Both the position numbers and the translations under genes were made by a program. Source: DAOTTX01 sp034437515 (GTDB lineage Bacteria > Chloroflexota > Anaerolineae > Aggregatilineales > Phototrophicaceae). Taken from it: a stretch of 37,386 nt of DNA. Below the pieces are notes generated by a model. That model was not told the DNA's origin, searched no databases, and saw nothing but the letters and a program-made list of their open reading frames with translations. Location of the stretch: contig DAOTTX010000309.1 in the NCBI GenBank assembly GCA_034437515.1, forward strand, positions 1-37,386, given 5' to 3'. Below are positions 8,227-16,481 of the stretch, in pieces. Numbering within the stretch: position 1 is the stretch's first letter; each line of letters opens with the position of its first letter.

Positions 8227-9330
8227 CTATGCGATGGTGACGTCTTCGCACAGGTAAACGTCCTGGATGGCGTTGAGTAGCTTGACGCCCTCTTCCATCG
8301 GGCGTTGGAACGCCTTACGCCCGGAGATTAAGCCGGTGCCGCCAGCCCGTTTGTTGATAACGGCGGTCTTCACGGCGTCGTTGAAGTCGTTGTCGCCGCT
8401 GGCCCCACCGGAGCTAATCAGACCGGCGCGGCCCATGTAGCCGTTCGCCACCTGGTAGCGCGTCAGGTCGATGGGGTTATCGCTGGCGAGTTCGCTATAG
8501 ATGCGCTCGTCTAGCTTGCCGTAGCTGCTATCACCGCTGTTGAGCGCCTTATAGCCGCCGTTGGATTTCGGCAGCTTCTGCTTGAGAATGTCGGCCTGGA
8601 TGGTTGCGCCGAGGTGGTTGGCTTGCCCGCTCAGGTCAGCGGAGGTCTCGTGGTTGGTGCCGTTGATGGTAAATTCCTCATTACGCATGTAGCACCACAG
8701 CACGGTCGCCATGCCGAGTTCGTGGGCGAAGGCGAAGGCTTCCGCTACTTCGATCAACTGGCGGTTGCTTTCCTCACTACCGAAGTAGATCGTCGCGCCG
8801 ACCGCCGCCGCGCCCATGTCCCACGCTTGTTTGACCGTGCCGAACATGATCTGATCGTAGGTGTTGGGGAAGGTGACCAGTTCGTTATGGTTGATCTTCA
8901 CGAGGAACGGGATCTTGTGTGCGTATTTACGGGCGACCGACCCCAGCACGCCGAAGGTCGAGGCGACGGCGTTACAACCGCCCTCAATCGCTAGTTCGAC
9001 GATCTTCGCCGAGTCGAAATAGATCGGGTTCGGCGCGAAAGATGCCCCCGCGCTGTGTTCGATGCCCTGGTCTACCGGCAGGATGGACAGATAACCCGTA
9101 CCGCCGAGCCGTCCGTGGTCGAACATCTGCTGGAGGCTGCGCAGCACCTGCGGGTTGCGGTCAGTTTGGGTGTAAATGTCATCGACGAAGGTCGGCGACG
9201 GCAGATAGAGGTGATCCTTACTGATGGCGGTGCTGGTGTGGTTTAACAAGGTTTCAGCATCGTTGCCGAGTGCCTCGGTAATCTTGTCAATATTGTAGAC
9301 GGTGGTCGTCGGAGTTGCGGCAATAACCAT
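8227..9330 (-). CDS. fbaB: Class I fructose-bisphosphate aldolase, DhnA/FbaB type
   Basis: This 367-residue cytoplasmic enzyme cleaves fructose 1,6-bisphosphate to dihydroxyacetone phosphate and glyceraldehyde 3-phosphate through a lysine Schiff base. The DhnA-type barrel shows the phosphate and active-site segments in order: SILPVDQGIEHSAG (82-95), FLVKINHNE (142-150), GATIYFGSEES (178-188), and ADLSGQANH followed by ADILKQKLPKSNGGY (246-260). That last segment corresponds to the Schiff-base lysine region of Escherichia coli FbaB (Lys250 here). The ATG at 9330 follows AAAGGAAAA. It has its own promoter, a structured leader and a terminator, so it is a single-gene unit. Confidence 0.93.
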   Translation of the reverse strand: MVIAATPTTTVYNIDKITEALGNDAETLLNHTSTAISKDHLYLPSPTFVDDIYTQTDRNPQVLRSLQQMFDHGRLGGTGYLSILPVDQGIEHSAGASFAPNPIYFDSAKIVELAIEGGCNAVASTFGVLGSVARKYAHKIPFLVKINHNELVTFPNTYDQIMFGTVKQAWDMGAAAVGATIYFGSEESNRQLIEVAEAFAFAHELGMATVLWCYMRNEEFTINGTNHETSADLSGQANHLGATIQADILKQKLPKSNGGYKALNSGDSSYGKLDERIYSELASDNPIDLTRYQVANGYMGRAGLISSGGASGDNDFNDAVKTAVINKRAGGTGLISGRKAFQRPMEEGVKLLNAIQDVYLCEDVTIA

Positions 9331-9359
9331 ATGGGGATTTTCCTTTCATTCAATTTTAA

Positions 9360-9407
9360 GCGATCTGTGCAGCAACGCTGCAATATGATCTTATATTGTG
9401 CAATCGC
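9360..9407 (-). promoter_or_regulatory. Three-way-junction fold in the fbaB leader
   Basis: Within the predicted untranslated leader, GCGAT/ATCGC (9360-9364 with 9403-9407) closes two adjacent hairpins. One is GCAGC-AAC-GCTGC (9369-9381); the other is AATAT-GATCTT-ATATT (9382-9397). This makes a compact 48-nt three-way junction ending 30 nt before the start codon. It resembles no riboswitch class I know. A regulatory role is inferred. Confidence 0.4.
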
Positions 9408-9431
9408 CTATGAAGGTGAGTTTGCGCTTTT

Positions 9432-9461
9432 AGTATAACATGGCGGCTTTCCTCATCACAA
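9432..9461 (-). promoter_or_regulatory. Promoter of fbaB
   Basis: On the minus strand TTGTGA (9456-9461) and TATACT (9432-9437) are 18 nt apart. Transcription would start near 9425 and give a leader of about 95 nt carrying the three-way-junction fold. Confidence 0.55.
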
Positions 9462-9543
9462 CATCAGATGGCAAAAGCGTGAGGAGAATTGCATTTGGGG
9501 CAGCGAGAGCACCCGCGTGTGTATGCCCACGACCTACTGCAAA

Positions 9544-9569
9544 AAGGGCGACCGTAGGGGGTCGCCCTT
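9544..9569 (-). terminator. Terminator of the carbohydrate ABC importer operon
   Basis: A perfect 10-bp stem AAGGGCGACC/GGTCGCCCTT with a 6-nt loop is followed on the minus strand by TTT. It lies 28 nt after the stop of the MalG-type gene and separates the operon from the fbaB promoter. Confidence 0.8.
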
Positions 9570-9597
9570 ATGGTTGTTTCGTTGTGGTGGTGCGCGT

Positions 9598-10545
9598 CTA
9601 GCCTTTGACTGCGCCCGCCGTTAGCCCTTCGGTGATGCGACGCTGGAAGATCAGCACCAGCACCAGCAGGGGCAACGTCACGATGACCGCCGCCGCCATG
9701 ACCTGCCGCACCGGATCCTCGAAGGAGGAGACGTCACCGGCGAAGTTGGCGATGACGACCGTCACGGTACGGGCATCCGGGTTGGTGGGTGTGAAGGTCA
9801 GCGCGAACAGATACTCGTTCCATGCAGCGATGAACGCCAGCAGACCAGTCGTGACCAGTGCCGGGGCCGTCAGCGGCAGCAAGATGCGCCAGAAGGTCTG
9901 GAAGGCAGTTGCGCCGTCCACCAGTGCGGCCTGTTCGATCTCACCCGGCAGCCCCTGGAAGAAGCTGGTCAGCACCCACACCGTAAACGGCAACGTCAGG
10001 ATGGGATAGGTGAGGATCATCGCGTTGATAGAGCCATACACGCCGGTCTGGTTCACGATGTCGAACAGACCGGTCAGAATCGAGATCTGCGGGAACATGG
10101 TCATCGCCAGCACCGCATAGAGCATGATCAATCGCCCTCTAAACTTGATGCGCCCCAGCGCATAAGCCGCAAACGACCCGATCACCAACGCCAGCACGAC
10201 CGAGATTGTCGAGACGACCGCGCTGTTCTGCAAGCCGAGGAAGAAGCTGTTGTTAAAGTTGACCTCCTCCGCTTCACCAGCGTCATTGGTCACTGTGCAA
10301 TCAAAGACACTGCTTACCGCATCCGCGACCGCGTTATCCTGGTCAAAGCAGACCAGTGGGCGGTAGTTTTCTCCGGTGACCTGACTCGGCACCACTGTTG
10401 CCCGTGAGGTGATGTCCCGCTGGGGGATGATCGAGGTACGGATCGCCCAGTAGAACGGGAACAGGATGTAAAGCAGGATGATGATGATAATCAGCCAGAA
10501 GCCGATCTGTTGGAGTGTTTGTAGTACAGGGTTCTTGTTATCCAT
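9598..10545 (-). CDS. Carbohydrate ABC transporter permease, MalG type
   Basis: A 315-residue inner-membrane permease of the CUT1 sugar importer family, expected to pair with the MalF-type subunit encoded just upstream. It has an N-terminal helix (about 12-32), an extracytoplasmic loop, and the BPD_transp_1 core. The cytoplasmic EAA motif is EQAALVDGATAFQTFWRILLPL, the site that contacts the ATPase. The extracytoplasmic loop (about 35-95) contains two Cys and is longer than in many MalG homologues. The ATG lies 2 nt after the stop of the MalF-type gene, so the two are co-transcribed and probably coupled. No ATP-binding subunit is encoded in the window; a shared MsmK-like ATPase elsewhere is the usual solution. 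Confidence 0.9.
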   Translation of the reverse strand: MDNKNPVLQTLQQIGFWLIIIIILLYILFPFYWAIRTSIIPQRDITSRATVVPSQVTGENYRPLVCFDQDNAVADAVSSVFDCTVTNDAGEAEEVNFNNSFFLGLQNSAVVSTISVVLALVIGSFAAYALGRIKFRGRLIMLYAVLAMTMFPQISILTGLFDIVNQTGVYGSINAMILTYPILTLPFTVWVLTSFFQGLPGEIEQAALVDGATAFQTFWRILLPLTAPALVTTGLLAFIAAWNEYLFALTFTPTNPDARTVTVVIANFAGDVSSFEDPVRQVMAAAVIVTLPLLVLVLIFQRRITEGLTAGAVKG

Positions 10546-10547
10546 GA

Positions 10548-12266
10548 TTATTCTGTATCAACCCCCAGGACTCTCACGTATGCGACGGTGAAGAGCAAGA
10601 TGATGACGAAGATAATCACCCCGACTGCCGACGCATAGCCGAACTGCCTCGCTTCCACCAATTGGTTATAGTTGTAAGTTGCCATTGAGAACTTCGTACT
10701 CCCGCGCAGCAGCACTTCAAATACGTCGAAGACGCGCACCGCGTCGAGCGTGCGGAAGACCAGCGCGACCGCAATCGTCGGGCGCAGCAGGGGCAGCGTG
10801 ATGCTCAAGAACTGGCGTGGCTTGGATGCGCCGTCTACGTCTGCGGCTTCGTACACATCCGATGGGATCACCTGGAGGCCCGCCAGCAGCAGCAGCGCCA
10901 TGAACGGCGTGGTCTTCCACACGTCCACCAGCACCATTGACCAGACCTGGGTACTAGGTTGAGTCAACCAGGAGATCGGACTGTCGATCAAACCGACGTT
11001 TTCCAGCAATACGTTGACTACACCGGAATTGTCCGGTCTCAGCATCACCTCCCACAATCGGGCGGAAATCACCGTCGGGATCGCCCAGGGAATGAGCATC
11101 GCGGTACGCATCAAGCCACGTCCAGGGAACTTGGAATTGACCACCATGGCGATAAACAGGCCGAGCATCAGCTCCAACGACACCGAAATCACCGTGAAGA
11201 ACAGCGTGTTGTAGATTGACTCCAGGAAGGTCACATCGCGGGCGCTGATTACGTAATCTGTGCCGAGTATGCCGAACTCCGCTAATGGCTCATAGCGCCA
11301 CTCACGATAATTTTCGACTGTGTCAATAAAATACCGCCGTGGGGTCTGAAGGTTATCCGCATCACCACAGTCACTGACGCTGGGGTCGTTTTCGCATGGG
11401 TAAGTGTCCAGGCGGACGCCGAGCAACTCCGTGTAGTTGTCAACGCCGACGAACTGCGGCTCCTGCGTGCCTGCGGTCACGCGGTCGGTCAGGCTGGAAA
11501 TGAAAGTCTGTTCCAGCGGTTGCAGCGCCACCACGACCAGGATCACCAATGTCGGGATCAGCAGGTTCCAGGCGGTACGTGCTTCACGCGAAGAAATCGT
11601 CTCCGCACCGTAGAAGAGATGTTCGTTACTGCCCAGCCAATTCATCACGAAGACGACCAGCCCTAATAGAAATACCCATGGTAGGACGGAGACGATCAAC
11701 CCACCGGCGGCGTCACCTGCACTTTGGATGCCGAAGATGATGCCTGCGATTGATGCTACAATCAGCCAGATCATCAACTGCCGCGCCCATAGCGCTGTCA
11801 CGAGGTTACGTCGGTAAAGTTTAATCCCCATCCGAATACAATAAAACCCGATGCCGACAAACACCAGCGGATAGAAAATCCCGAATTCTTCCAAAAATGT
11901 CAGAAAGACGTTACCAAGATCGACATCTGGTGTGGTGTCTTCGGGGTCGAGTGTTTCTTCGAGGCTTTCCAACCGGTTATTCAGAGCATTTAATGCGCCG
12001 ACTAATTCGGCGTTTTCTGCTTCTAATTCGGAGAGGTCGGTTGGTGCCGTTGCTGCGTCTTCTGCCGCTACTTCTCCTTCGACGACCGGTTGTGGGTCAA
12101 TCGCTGCTCGAAACTCTTCATTGTCATTGACCAGTGCAATTAAAAAGGCAAAAGCAAGGATACCGATAAAAATAAAGAGTCCACTAATCCAGAGTACCGA
12201 CCCGGCGTCTTCAGCCTGTTTTTGGGTATCGGCACCCGTACCGCTTGGGTTCGCGGTTGTTGCCAT
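10548..12266 (-). CDS. Carbohydrate ABC transporter permease, MalF type, with enlarged N-terminus
   Basis: A 572-residue permease of the CUT1 family. The C-terminal ~220 residues are the transport core, with EAA motif YEAADVDGASKPRQFLSITLPL. The N-terminal half is unusual. It has one helix (about 22-45), then an acidic, Ala/Glu-rich predicted coiled coil (about 60-110, including SELEAENAELVGALNALNNR). Three or four further helices (about 118-215) follow before the canonical first permease helix near 232. Typical MalF-like subunits are about 290-320 residues and Escherichia coli MalF is 514. The ATG follows GAGGGGGGAAAG. It is the second gene of the operon, downstream of an attenuator-like hairpin. 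Confidence 0.88.
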   Translation of the reverse strand: MATTANPSGTGADTQKQAEDAGSVLWISGLFIFIGILAFAFLIALVNDNEEFRAAIDPQPVVEGEVAAEDAATAPTDLSELEAENAELVGALNALNNRLESLEETLDPEDTTPDVDLGNVFLTFLEEFGIFYPLVFVGIGFYCIRMGIKLYRRNLVTALWARQLMIWLIVASIAGIIFGIQSAGDAAGGLIVSVLPWVFLLGLVVFVMNWLGSNEHLFYGAETISSREARTAWNLLIPTLVILVVVALQPLEQTFISSLTDRVTAGTQEPQFVGVDNYTELLGVRLDTYPCENDPSVSDCGDADNLQTPRRYFIDTVENYREWRYEPLAEFGILGTDYVISARDVTFLESIYNTLFFTVISVSLELMLGLFIAMVVNSKFPGRGLMRTAMLIPWAIPTVISARLWEVMLRPDNSGVVNVLLENVGLIDSPISWLTQPSTQVWSMVLVDVWKTTPFMALLLLAGLQVIPSDVYEAADVDGASKPRQFLSITLPLLRPTIAVALVFRTLDAVRVFDVFEVLLRGSTKFSMATYNYNQLVEARQFGYASAVGVIIFVIILLFTVAYVRVLGVDTE

Positions 12267-12314
12267 AAGAACTTTCCCCCCTCACTGAACGTGAAAGTTG
12301 TAGATTTTTGAAAA

Positions 12315-12340
12315 CAGGGGTGCCATGATCGGCACCCCTG
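12315..12340 (-). terminator. Attenuator-like hairpin between binding-protein and permease genes
   Basis: A perfect 10-bp stem CAGGGGTGCC/GGCACCCCTG with a 6-nt loop lies in the 104-bp gap. On the minus strand it is followed by TTTTCAAAAATC. Partial termination or 3'-end protection here would make the binding protein more abundant than the permeases, as in many binding-protein-dependent importers. There is no separate promoter visible for the permease genes. Confidence 0.6.
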
Positions 12341-12370
12341 ACGTTATTTATTTACTGTGCAATTGAGTGC

Positions 12371-13696
12371 TTACTCAATCGCGCCGATCTCCAACAGCAG
12401 GTCTTCCAGGTCGAGTTCCAGGTTGTCCATCGCGGTTGCAGCATCTTCCTGACCGGTCAGCACGTTGGAAACTGCCGTGTAGAACAGTTCGGAAGCGTCG
12501 TTGTAGGACGCACCAGTGATGCCGGACGGACGGGCAACAGCGTTATCGAGGATCGGGCCGAGGCGGCTGAACAGTTCATTGGCCTCGAGCAGTTCCTCAT
12601 CTTCGTACAGTGCCGGGATGGTCGGGTTGGCGCTGAACGGGCTGATGGCGCGCTGTAGCTGCTCATCATAGGAGGTGAGGTACGCTACGACGGAAACCGA
12701 GGCTTCGACGTTTTCAGAGTACTGGGAAACGGCGAGCTGCCAACCACCGAGGCAACCGACGCTCTCACCGGATTCACCGACAGGGAGCGGCGCGTAGTCA
12801 AACATGCCAGCGACTGCGGACTGCCCTTCGTCGCTGTTGATGCCCCACTGGTACGGCCAGTTACGGGCGAAGGCGGCGTTACCGGCAGCGAACTGCTCGT
12901 GCGTATCCGGTTCCTGGTAGCCGGTGACAGCTTCAGGGCTGATGGTGCCGACCCAGCCAGCGGCACGCTCAATAGCGGCGATGACTTCTCCGTTGTTCAC
13001 GTTGATCTCGCCTTCCGGCGTGATGAAGGTGTTCCCGGTTGCCGCGCCAATCCACTCATGCGCGTTGCAGGTCAGGCCTTCGTAAGCCGCACCCTGCCAC
13101 ACAAAGCCGGAGAAGGCATCGTTGTCTTCACGCTCACCATCCTGGATGACCTGTGCAGCTTCGGTCAGTTCATCCCAGGTTTGCGGAACTTCAACATCAT
13201 ACTTCTCAAGCAGGTCGGTGCGATAGTACAGACCCGGTGCATCGGTGAACCAGGGGAGAGCCACCAGGCGACCGTCGATGGTCTGACCTTCGATCATGCC
13301 TTCGAAGTACATGCCGATGGTCTCTTCGTCGAGATATTCGGTCATGTCAACGGTATGCTCGGCGATGATACCGGGCCAGATCACGTCTACCTGAAGCACG
13401 TCAACGTCACCGCTCTGTGCTTCCCAGAACTGCTGGTACAGCGCGAGGCGCTCCGTTGAGGAGTCCGGCATTTCGAGCAGTTCGACGGTGACGTTCGGGC
13501 ACATTTCCATGTAACGCTCTGCACCCGCTGCGCCGACTTCACGCTCAGCACCGACGGCACCCAGGGCGACCGAAACTGTCGGCTCACCTTCTGGGCATTC
13601 CATCATCATTTCTTCTTCGTCCTGCGCGGTGATAATGCTGACTGAAAACAGCACCAGCATCATGACCATAAGAAGACTTAGTGTTCTTTTTACCAT
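12371..13696 (-). CDS. Extracellular carbohydrate-binding protein of the ABC importer
   Basis: A 441-residue exported solute-binding protein, cluster B/SBP_bac_1 type, resembling trehalose/maltose-binding ThuE or LpqY-like proteins. A signal peptide spans about 1-25 (MVKRTLSLLM to IITAQ) without a lipobox, and is followed by an acidic, Met-rich stretch. Family landmarks include AALYQQFWEA-like SSTERLALYQQFWEAQ, DVDVLQVDVIWPG, LPWFTDAPGLYYRTDLL and CLGGWQLAVS. These form the hinge and sugar-stacking regions. The lack of a lipid anchor is notable for a monoderm or atypical envelope; surface retention may rely on the permease. It is the first gene of the operon, with AGGAG about 12 nt before the ATG. 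Confidence 0.9.
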   Translation of the reverse strand: MVKRTLSLLMVMMLVLFSVSIITAQDEEEMMMECPEGEPTVSVALGAVGAEREVGAAGAERYMEMCPNVTVELLEMPDSSTERLALYQQFWEAQSGDVDVLQVDVIWPGIIAEHTVDMTEYLDEETIGMYFEGMIEGQTIDGRLVALPWFTDAPGLYYRTDLLEKYDVEVPQTWDELTEAAQVIQDGEREDNDAFSGFVWQGAAYEGLTCNAHEWIGAATGNTFITPEGEINVNNGEVIAAIERAAGWVGTISPEAVTGYQEPDTHEQFAAGNAAFARNWPYQWGINSDEGQSAVAGMFDYAPLPVGESGESVGCLGGWQLAVSQYSENVEASVSVVAYLTSYDEQLQRAISPFSANPTIPALYEDEELLEANELFSRLGPILDNAVARPSGITGASYNDASELFYTAVSNVLTGQEDAATAMDNLELDLEDLLLEIGAIE

Positions 13697-13767
13697 AAGC
13701 TTTTGTACTCCTGTAATCTCTTATATTTGGCGACAAACAGACGCAAATCGCCCGTTTGCTGTTTACT

Positions 13768-13796
13768 ACCATATGAAACCCAATCACATCTGTCAA
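13768..13796 (-). promoter_or_regulatory. Promoter of the carbohydrate importer operon
   Basis: On the minus strand a perfect TTGACA (13791-13796) is followed after exactly 17 nt by TATGGT (13768-13773). The predicted start near 13761 leaves a leader of about 65 nt. This is the best -35 box in the window. Confidence 0.7.
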
Positions 13797-13798
13797 AA

Positions 13799-13821
13799 AA
13801 CTTGTGCATAATACACAAGTT
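13799..13821. promoter_or_regulatory. Inverted-repeat operator next to the importer promoter
   Basis: AACTTGTG (13799-13806) and CACAAGTT (13814-13821) form a perfect inverted repeat with an AT-rich 7-nt spacer (CATAATA). It ends 2 nt from the -35 box of the importer promoter. The size and position fit a dimeric sugar-responsive regulator. No regulator gene is adjacent. Confidence 0.6.
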
Positions 13822-14193
13822 GAATTTTAGTTTGTTTACTGCATGGGTTCTTTAGGTAGTATGCCAGTTAGTATAACGTGCCTGCCCCCGGTGCGCAACC
13901 GATTCGGGAGGATTGGGCGAGTCTGCGCGGCAGATTAGAAACGGGTATTGGCGCGGTCGGGGTATCAGTAAGTTGAGACGGTTCGTTTGAAAATGCAAGA
14001 TGCGCCGATGGCGCGTCCGTTTTGCTGTCTGGCAAGCCAACTGATGAAAAGCAGTCGCAACAGGTAACGATCTGAGCAGTTGCAATTGATTTGGTGCGAT
14101 TACCCGATCTGTTAAGTAAATGTAACAGTAATCTTGGGCCGGGTGTGGTAAGTTTAGGATACACATTACGAAATGGTTGGAGAAGTTTGAATA
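13822..14193. other. Divergent intergenic region with one GC hairpin
   Basis: No credible gene is seen in these 372 bases; the open frames here have atypical composition and no ribosome site. A stem GATGCGCC-GAT-GGCGCGTC (13999-14017) followed by CGTTTTGC could be a weak plus-strand terminator of a short RNA. The P450 promoter must lie in the last ~80 bases; TTGGGC (14134-14139) with TAGGAT (14155-14160) is only a poor match at 15-nt spacing. Confidence 0.4.
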
Positions 14194-15558
14194 ATGAAAA
14201 CCCCTCCTATGCTCTCCGGTGGTTTACCCATCGTCGGTCACGCGCTGGCGATGATGCGCGACCGTAACCAGTTGTTCCAGCGTGGTTATGAAACACACGG
14301 CGAGATTTTCACTATCAAGTTGGGGCCGCAACCTGCCGTTGTACTGGGCAACAAGGCTTACAACCGCATCTTCTATACCGAAACAGATAAAGCCCTCAAC
14401 ATCAGTGAGGTCTACGAGTTTTTGCGAGCAGCGTTAGGTGAGGTGCTCTTCACCGCCAATGCCGAAGCCTATTACAACCAGCGCCCGGTGCTGCTGGCGG
14501 TCTTCAAGCGGGAGCGCATGGAGCGTTACATCACGGCGATGAACGCCGAGATCCGGCGCTGGCTGGACGGCCTCGGCGACTCCGGGAAGATAAACATCAC
14601 CGATGAGATGCTCAACCTGACGCAGCGGGTGGTGGCGCACGCTTTCCTGGGGCCGAATTTCGATAAGGAATTGGATGAGGGGTTCTGGCAAGCGTATATG
14701 GCGCTGAGTGAATCAATGGATGCCGTCCTGCCGCCGTATTTGCCGCTGCCCAAGTTCATCCGGCGGGATCGCGGACGGAAGTACATCCGCGAGGTGTTCG
14801 ACCAATTGGTCGCCAAACGCCGCCAGCATCCCGACCAATACGACGATATGATTACGCTGCTGCTGACCACACCGCAGAAAGACGGCGAGATCATGTCTGA
14901 TGACGAGATTGCCACGCTCTTCACCGGATTGATCTTCGCCGGGCACGAGACCACCGCCGGGCAAGCGGCCTGGACGATCATCCAATTGCTGCAACACCCT
15001 GATTATCTGGCGACCGTGCAAGACGAGATCAACCAGCAGGTCACACCCGGCGAAGCCATCGACGCCGGGACGCTGCACAAGCTCGATCATGTCTTCCACG
15101 CCATCGACGAAACCACACGTCTGCGACCTTCAGCGGATATTCAGATGCGGCTGGTCGCAGACCCTATCGAGATCGGTGATTACACCATCCCCGCTGGTTG
15201 GCGTTTGATCGTCACCGGTGCGATTTCCAATCATCACGAGGACGTGTTTACCGAACCGGAAAAATACGATCCACTGCGGCACTCGCCGGAGCGCAAAGAA
15301 GCCAGTGATCCGTTCTCGGTGATCGCCTTCGGCGGTGGCATCCATCGCTGCACAGGGATGAACTTCGCCAAAAACGAGATGGCGATCATCACGTCACGGC
15401 TGTTCGACGAGTACGACCTCAGGCTGGAAACGCCCGACCCTTATGTGTTCAAGACGGTCGGTGCGAACCGCCCCAGCCCGACGATCATCAGCTATCGGCG
15501 CAAAACCAACGTCGATACACCGCCGTCAGACGTGGTCACAGCCGAAGCGGGAGGTTAA
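14194..15558 (+). CDS. Cytochrome P450, CYP51-like
   Basis: A 454-residue soluble heme-thiolate monooxygenase. The diagnostic motifs are all present: proline-rich start PPMLSGGLPIVGH (4-16), I-helix AGHETT (249-254) with the acid/Thr oxygen-activation pair, ExxR as ETTR (306-309), and the heme loop FGGGIHRCTG (379-388) with the cysteine ligand Cys386. Order and spacing resemble the CYP51 clan (sterol 14-demethylase-like), but the CYP51 hallmark around the I-helix is not exact, so the substrate is open. There is no membrane anchor. GGAG lies about 12 nt before the ATG. It lies 5 nt upstream of an SDR gene and is probably co-transcribed. No ferredoxin or reductase is adjacent. Confidence 0.9.
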   Translation: MKTPPMLSGGLPIVGHALAMMRDRNQLFQRGYETHGEIFTIKLGPQPAVVLGNKAYNRIFYTETDKALNISEVYEFLRAALGEVLFTANAEAYYNQRPVLLAVFKRERMERYITAMNAEIRRWLDGLGDSGKINITDEMLNLTQRVVAHAFLGPNFDKELDEGFWQAYMALSESMDAVLPPYLPLPKFIRRDRGRKYIREVFDQLVAKRRQHPDQYDDMITLLLTTPQKDGEIMSDDEIATLFTGLIFAGHETTAGQAAWTIIQLLQHPDYLATVQDEINQQVTPGEAIDAGTLHKLDHVFHAIDETTRLRPSADIQMRLVADPIEIGDYTIPAGWRLIVTGAISNHHEDVFTEPEKYDPLRHSPERKEASDPFSVIAFGGGIHRCTGMNFAKNEMAIITSRLFDEYDLRLETPDPYVFKTVGANRPSPTIISYRRKTNVDTPPSDVVTAEAGG

Positions 15559-15563
15559 GTCTC

Positions 15564-16373
15564 ATGCTGAAGCGAGATCTACGCGCCCAATATGGCAATT
15601 GGGCACTGGTCACCGGCGCGGCACGGTCGGTCGGGTTGGGGTATGCCTTCGCCCGTGAACTGGCAACGGCGGGGATGAATCTGGTGTTGGTCGATATTCT
15701 GGCGGACGAGCTAGAAACCCGCGCTGCCGAACTCCGCGCCCAATATGGCGTCGAAGTACGAGCGGCAGGCATCGACCTCGGCGCTCTCGATTTTATAGAT
15801 CGACTTGGCAAGTATACCGACGACATTGAGATTGGCCTGCTGGTGTGCAATCACATGTACACACCGCAGGATACACCCAAAATGCTGGATATGGACTTGA
15901 GCGTTCACCACCGCATGATAGACATCAACGCCCGTGCTTATACCACCCTGATCCACGCTTACGGGCGTGAGATGCGCGACCGGGGGCGCGGCGGCATCAT
16001 CATCGTCAGTTCGGGGGCGGGGTTGGTGCCCGCGCCGTTCACCTCCTCGTATTCCGCCAACAAAGCCTATCAGATCGCGCTGGGCGAGACGTTATGGTAC
16101 GAACTCAAGGGGACGGGTGTCGATGTGCTGGTGCTGGCGGCGGGGATGATGCGTACCCACGCTGAAGGGATGACCGATTACCCGGATTACATCTTCGTGG
16201 AAACGGACGCTTCCGCACGCGAGGCGCTGATGAAGCTGGGCAAGCAGCATCTTGTGTTCCCCGGTTGGGCGACGAAGGTGTTTATGTTCCTGCAAACGCG
16301 GCTGATGTCTCGCCAGCGGGCGATCAACAGTATTGGGGAGTTTATGACGAAGGGATTGGGTAAGTCTCGGTGA
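15564..16373 (+). CDS. SDR-family NAD(P)-dependent oxidoreductase
   Basis: A 269-residue short-chain dehydrogenase with Rossmann motif TGAARSVGLG (17-26), catalytic Ser near 149-150 (IVSSGAG), and YSANK with Tyr163 and Lys167. The usual NNAG element reads LLVCNHM (92-98), a divergent form. The C-terminal extension (about 215-269, basic and hydrophobic) resembles 3-ketoacyl/17-beta-hydroxysteroid dehydrogenase-type SDRs that act on long lipids at membranes. It starts 5 nt after the P450 stop with GGAGG ahead of the ATG. The pair probably oxidises and then reduces or dehydrogenates the same lipid or terpenoid. Cofactor preference is not evident. Confidence 0.88.
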   Translation: MLKRDLRAQYGNWALVTGAARSVGLGYAFARELATAGMNLVLVDILADELETRAAELRAQYGVEVRAAGIDLGALDFIDRLGKYTDDIEIGLLVCNHMYTPQDTPKMLDMDLSVHHRMIDINARAYTTLIHAYGREMRDRGRGGIIIVSSGAGLVPAPFTSSYSANKAYQIALGETLWYELKGTGVDVLVLAAGMMRTHAEGMTDYPDYIFVETDASAREALMKLGKQHLVFPGWATKVFMFLQTRLMSRQRAINSIGEFMTKGLGKSR

Positions 16374-16481
16374 ATTGCACCGGCTATTGAATAGTTCCTG
16401 TTCTGATGTATTCTTTGGCTGATAAAAACTATTACGATACCCGTACCAAAAACAACGAAACCGGAGAAAGCATATAAGGTC

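Noticed and set aside
9598..13696. A missing ATPase gene as a sign of a broken importer
   Set aside because: CUT1 importers often share one ATPase encoded elsewhere; both permeases keep intact EAA motifs.
13852..14166. A 104-codon minus-strand frame in the importer-P450 gap
   Set aside because: No ribosome site, composition unlike neighbouring proteins, and a second frame is equally open there.
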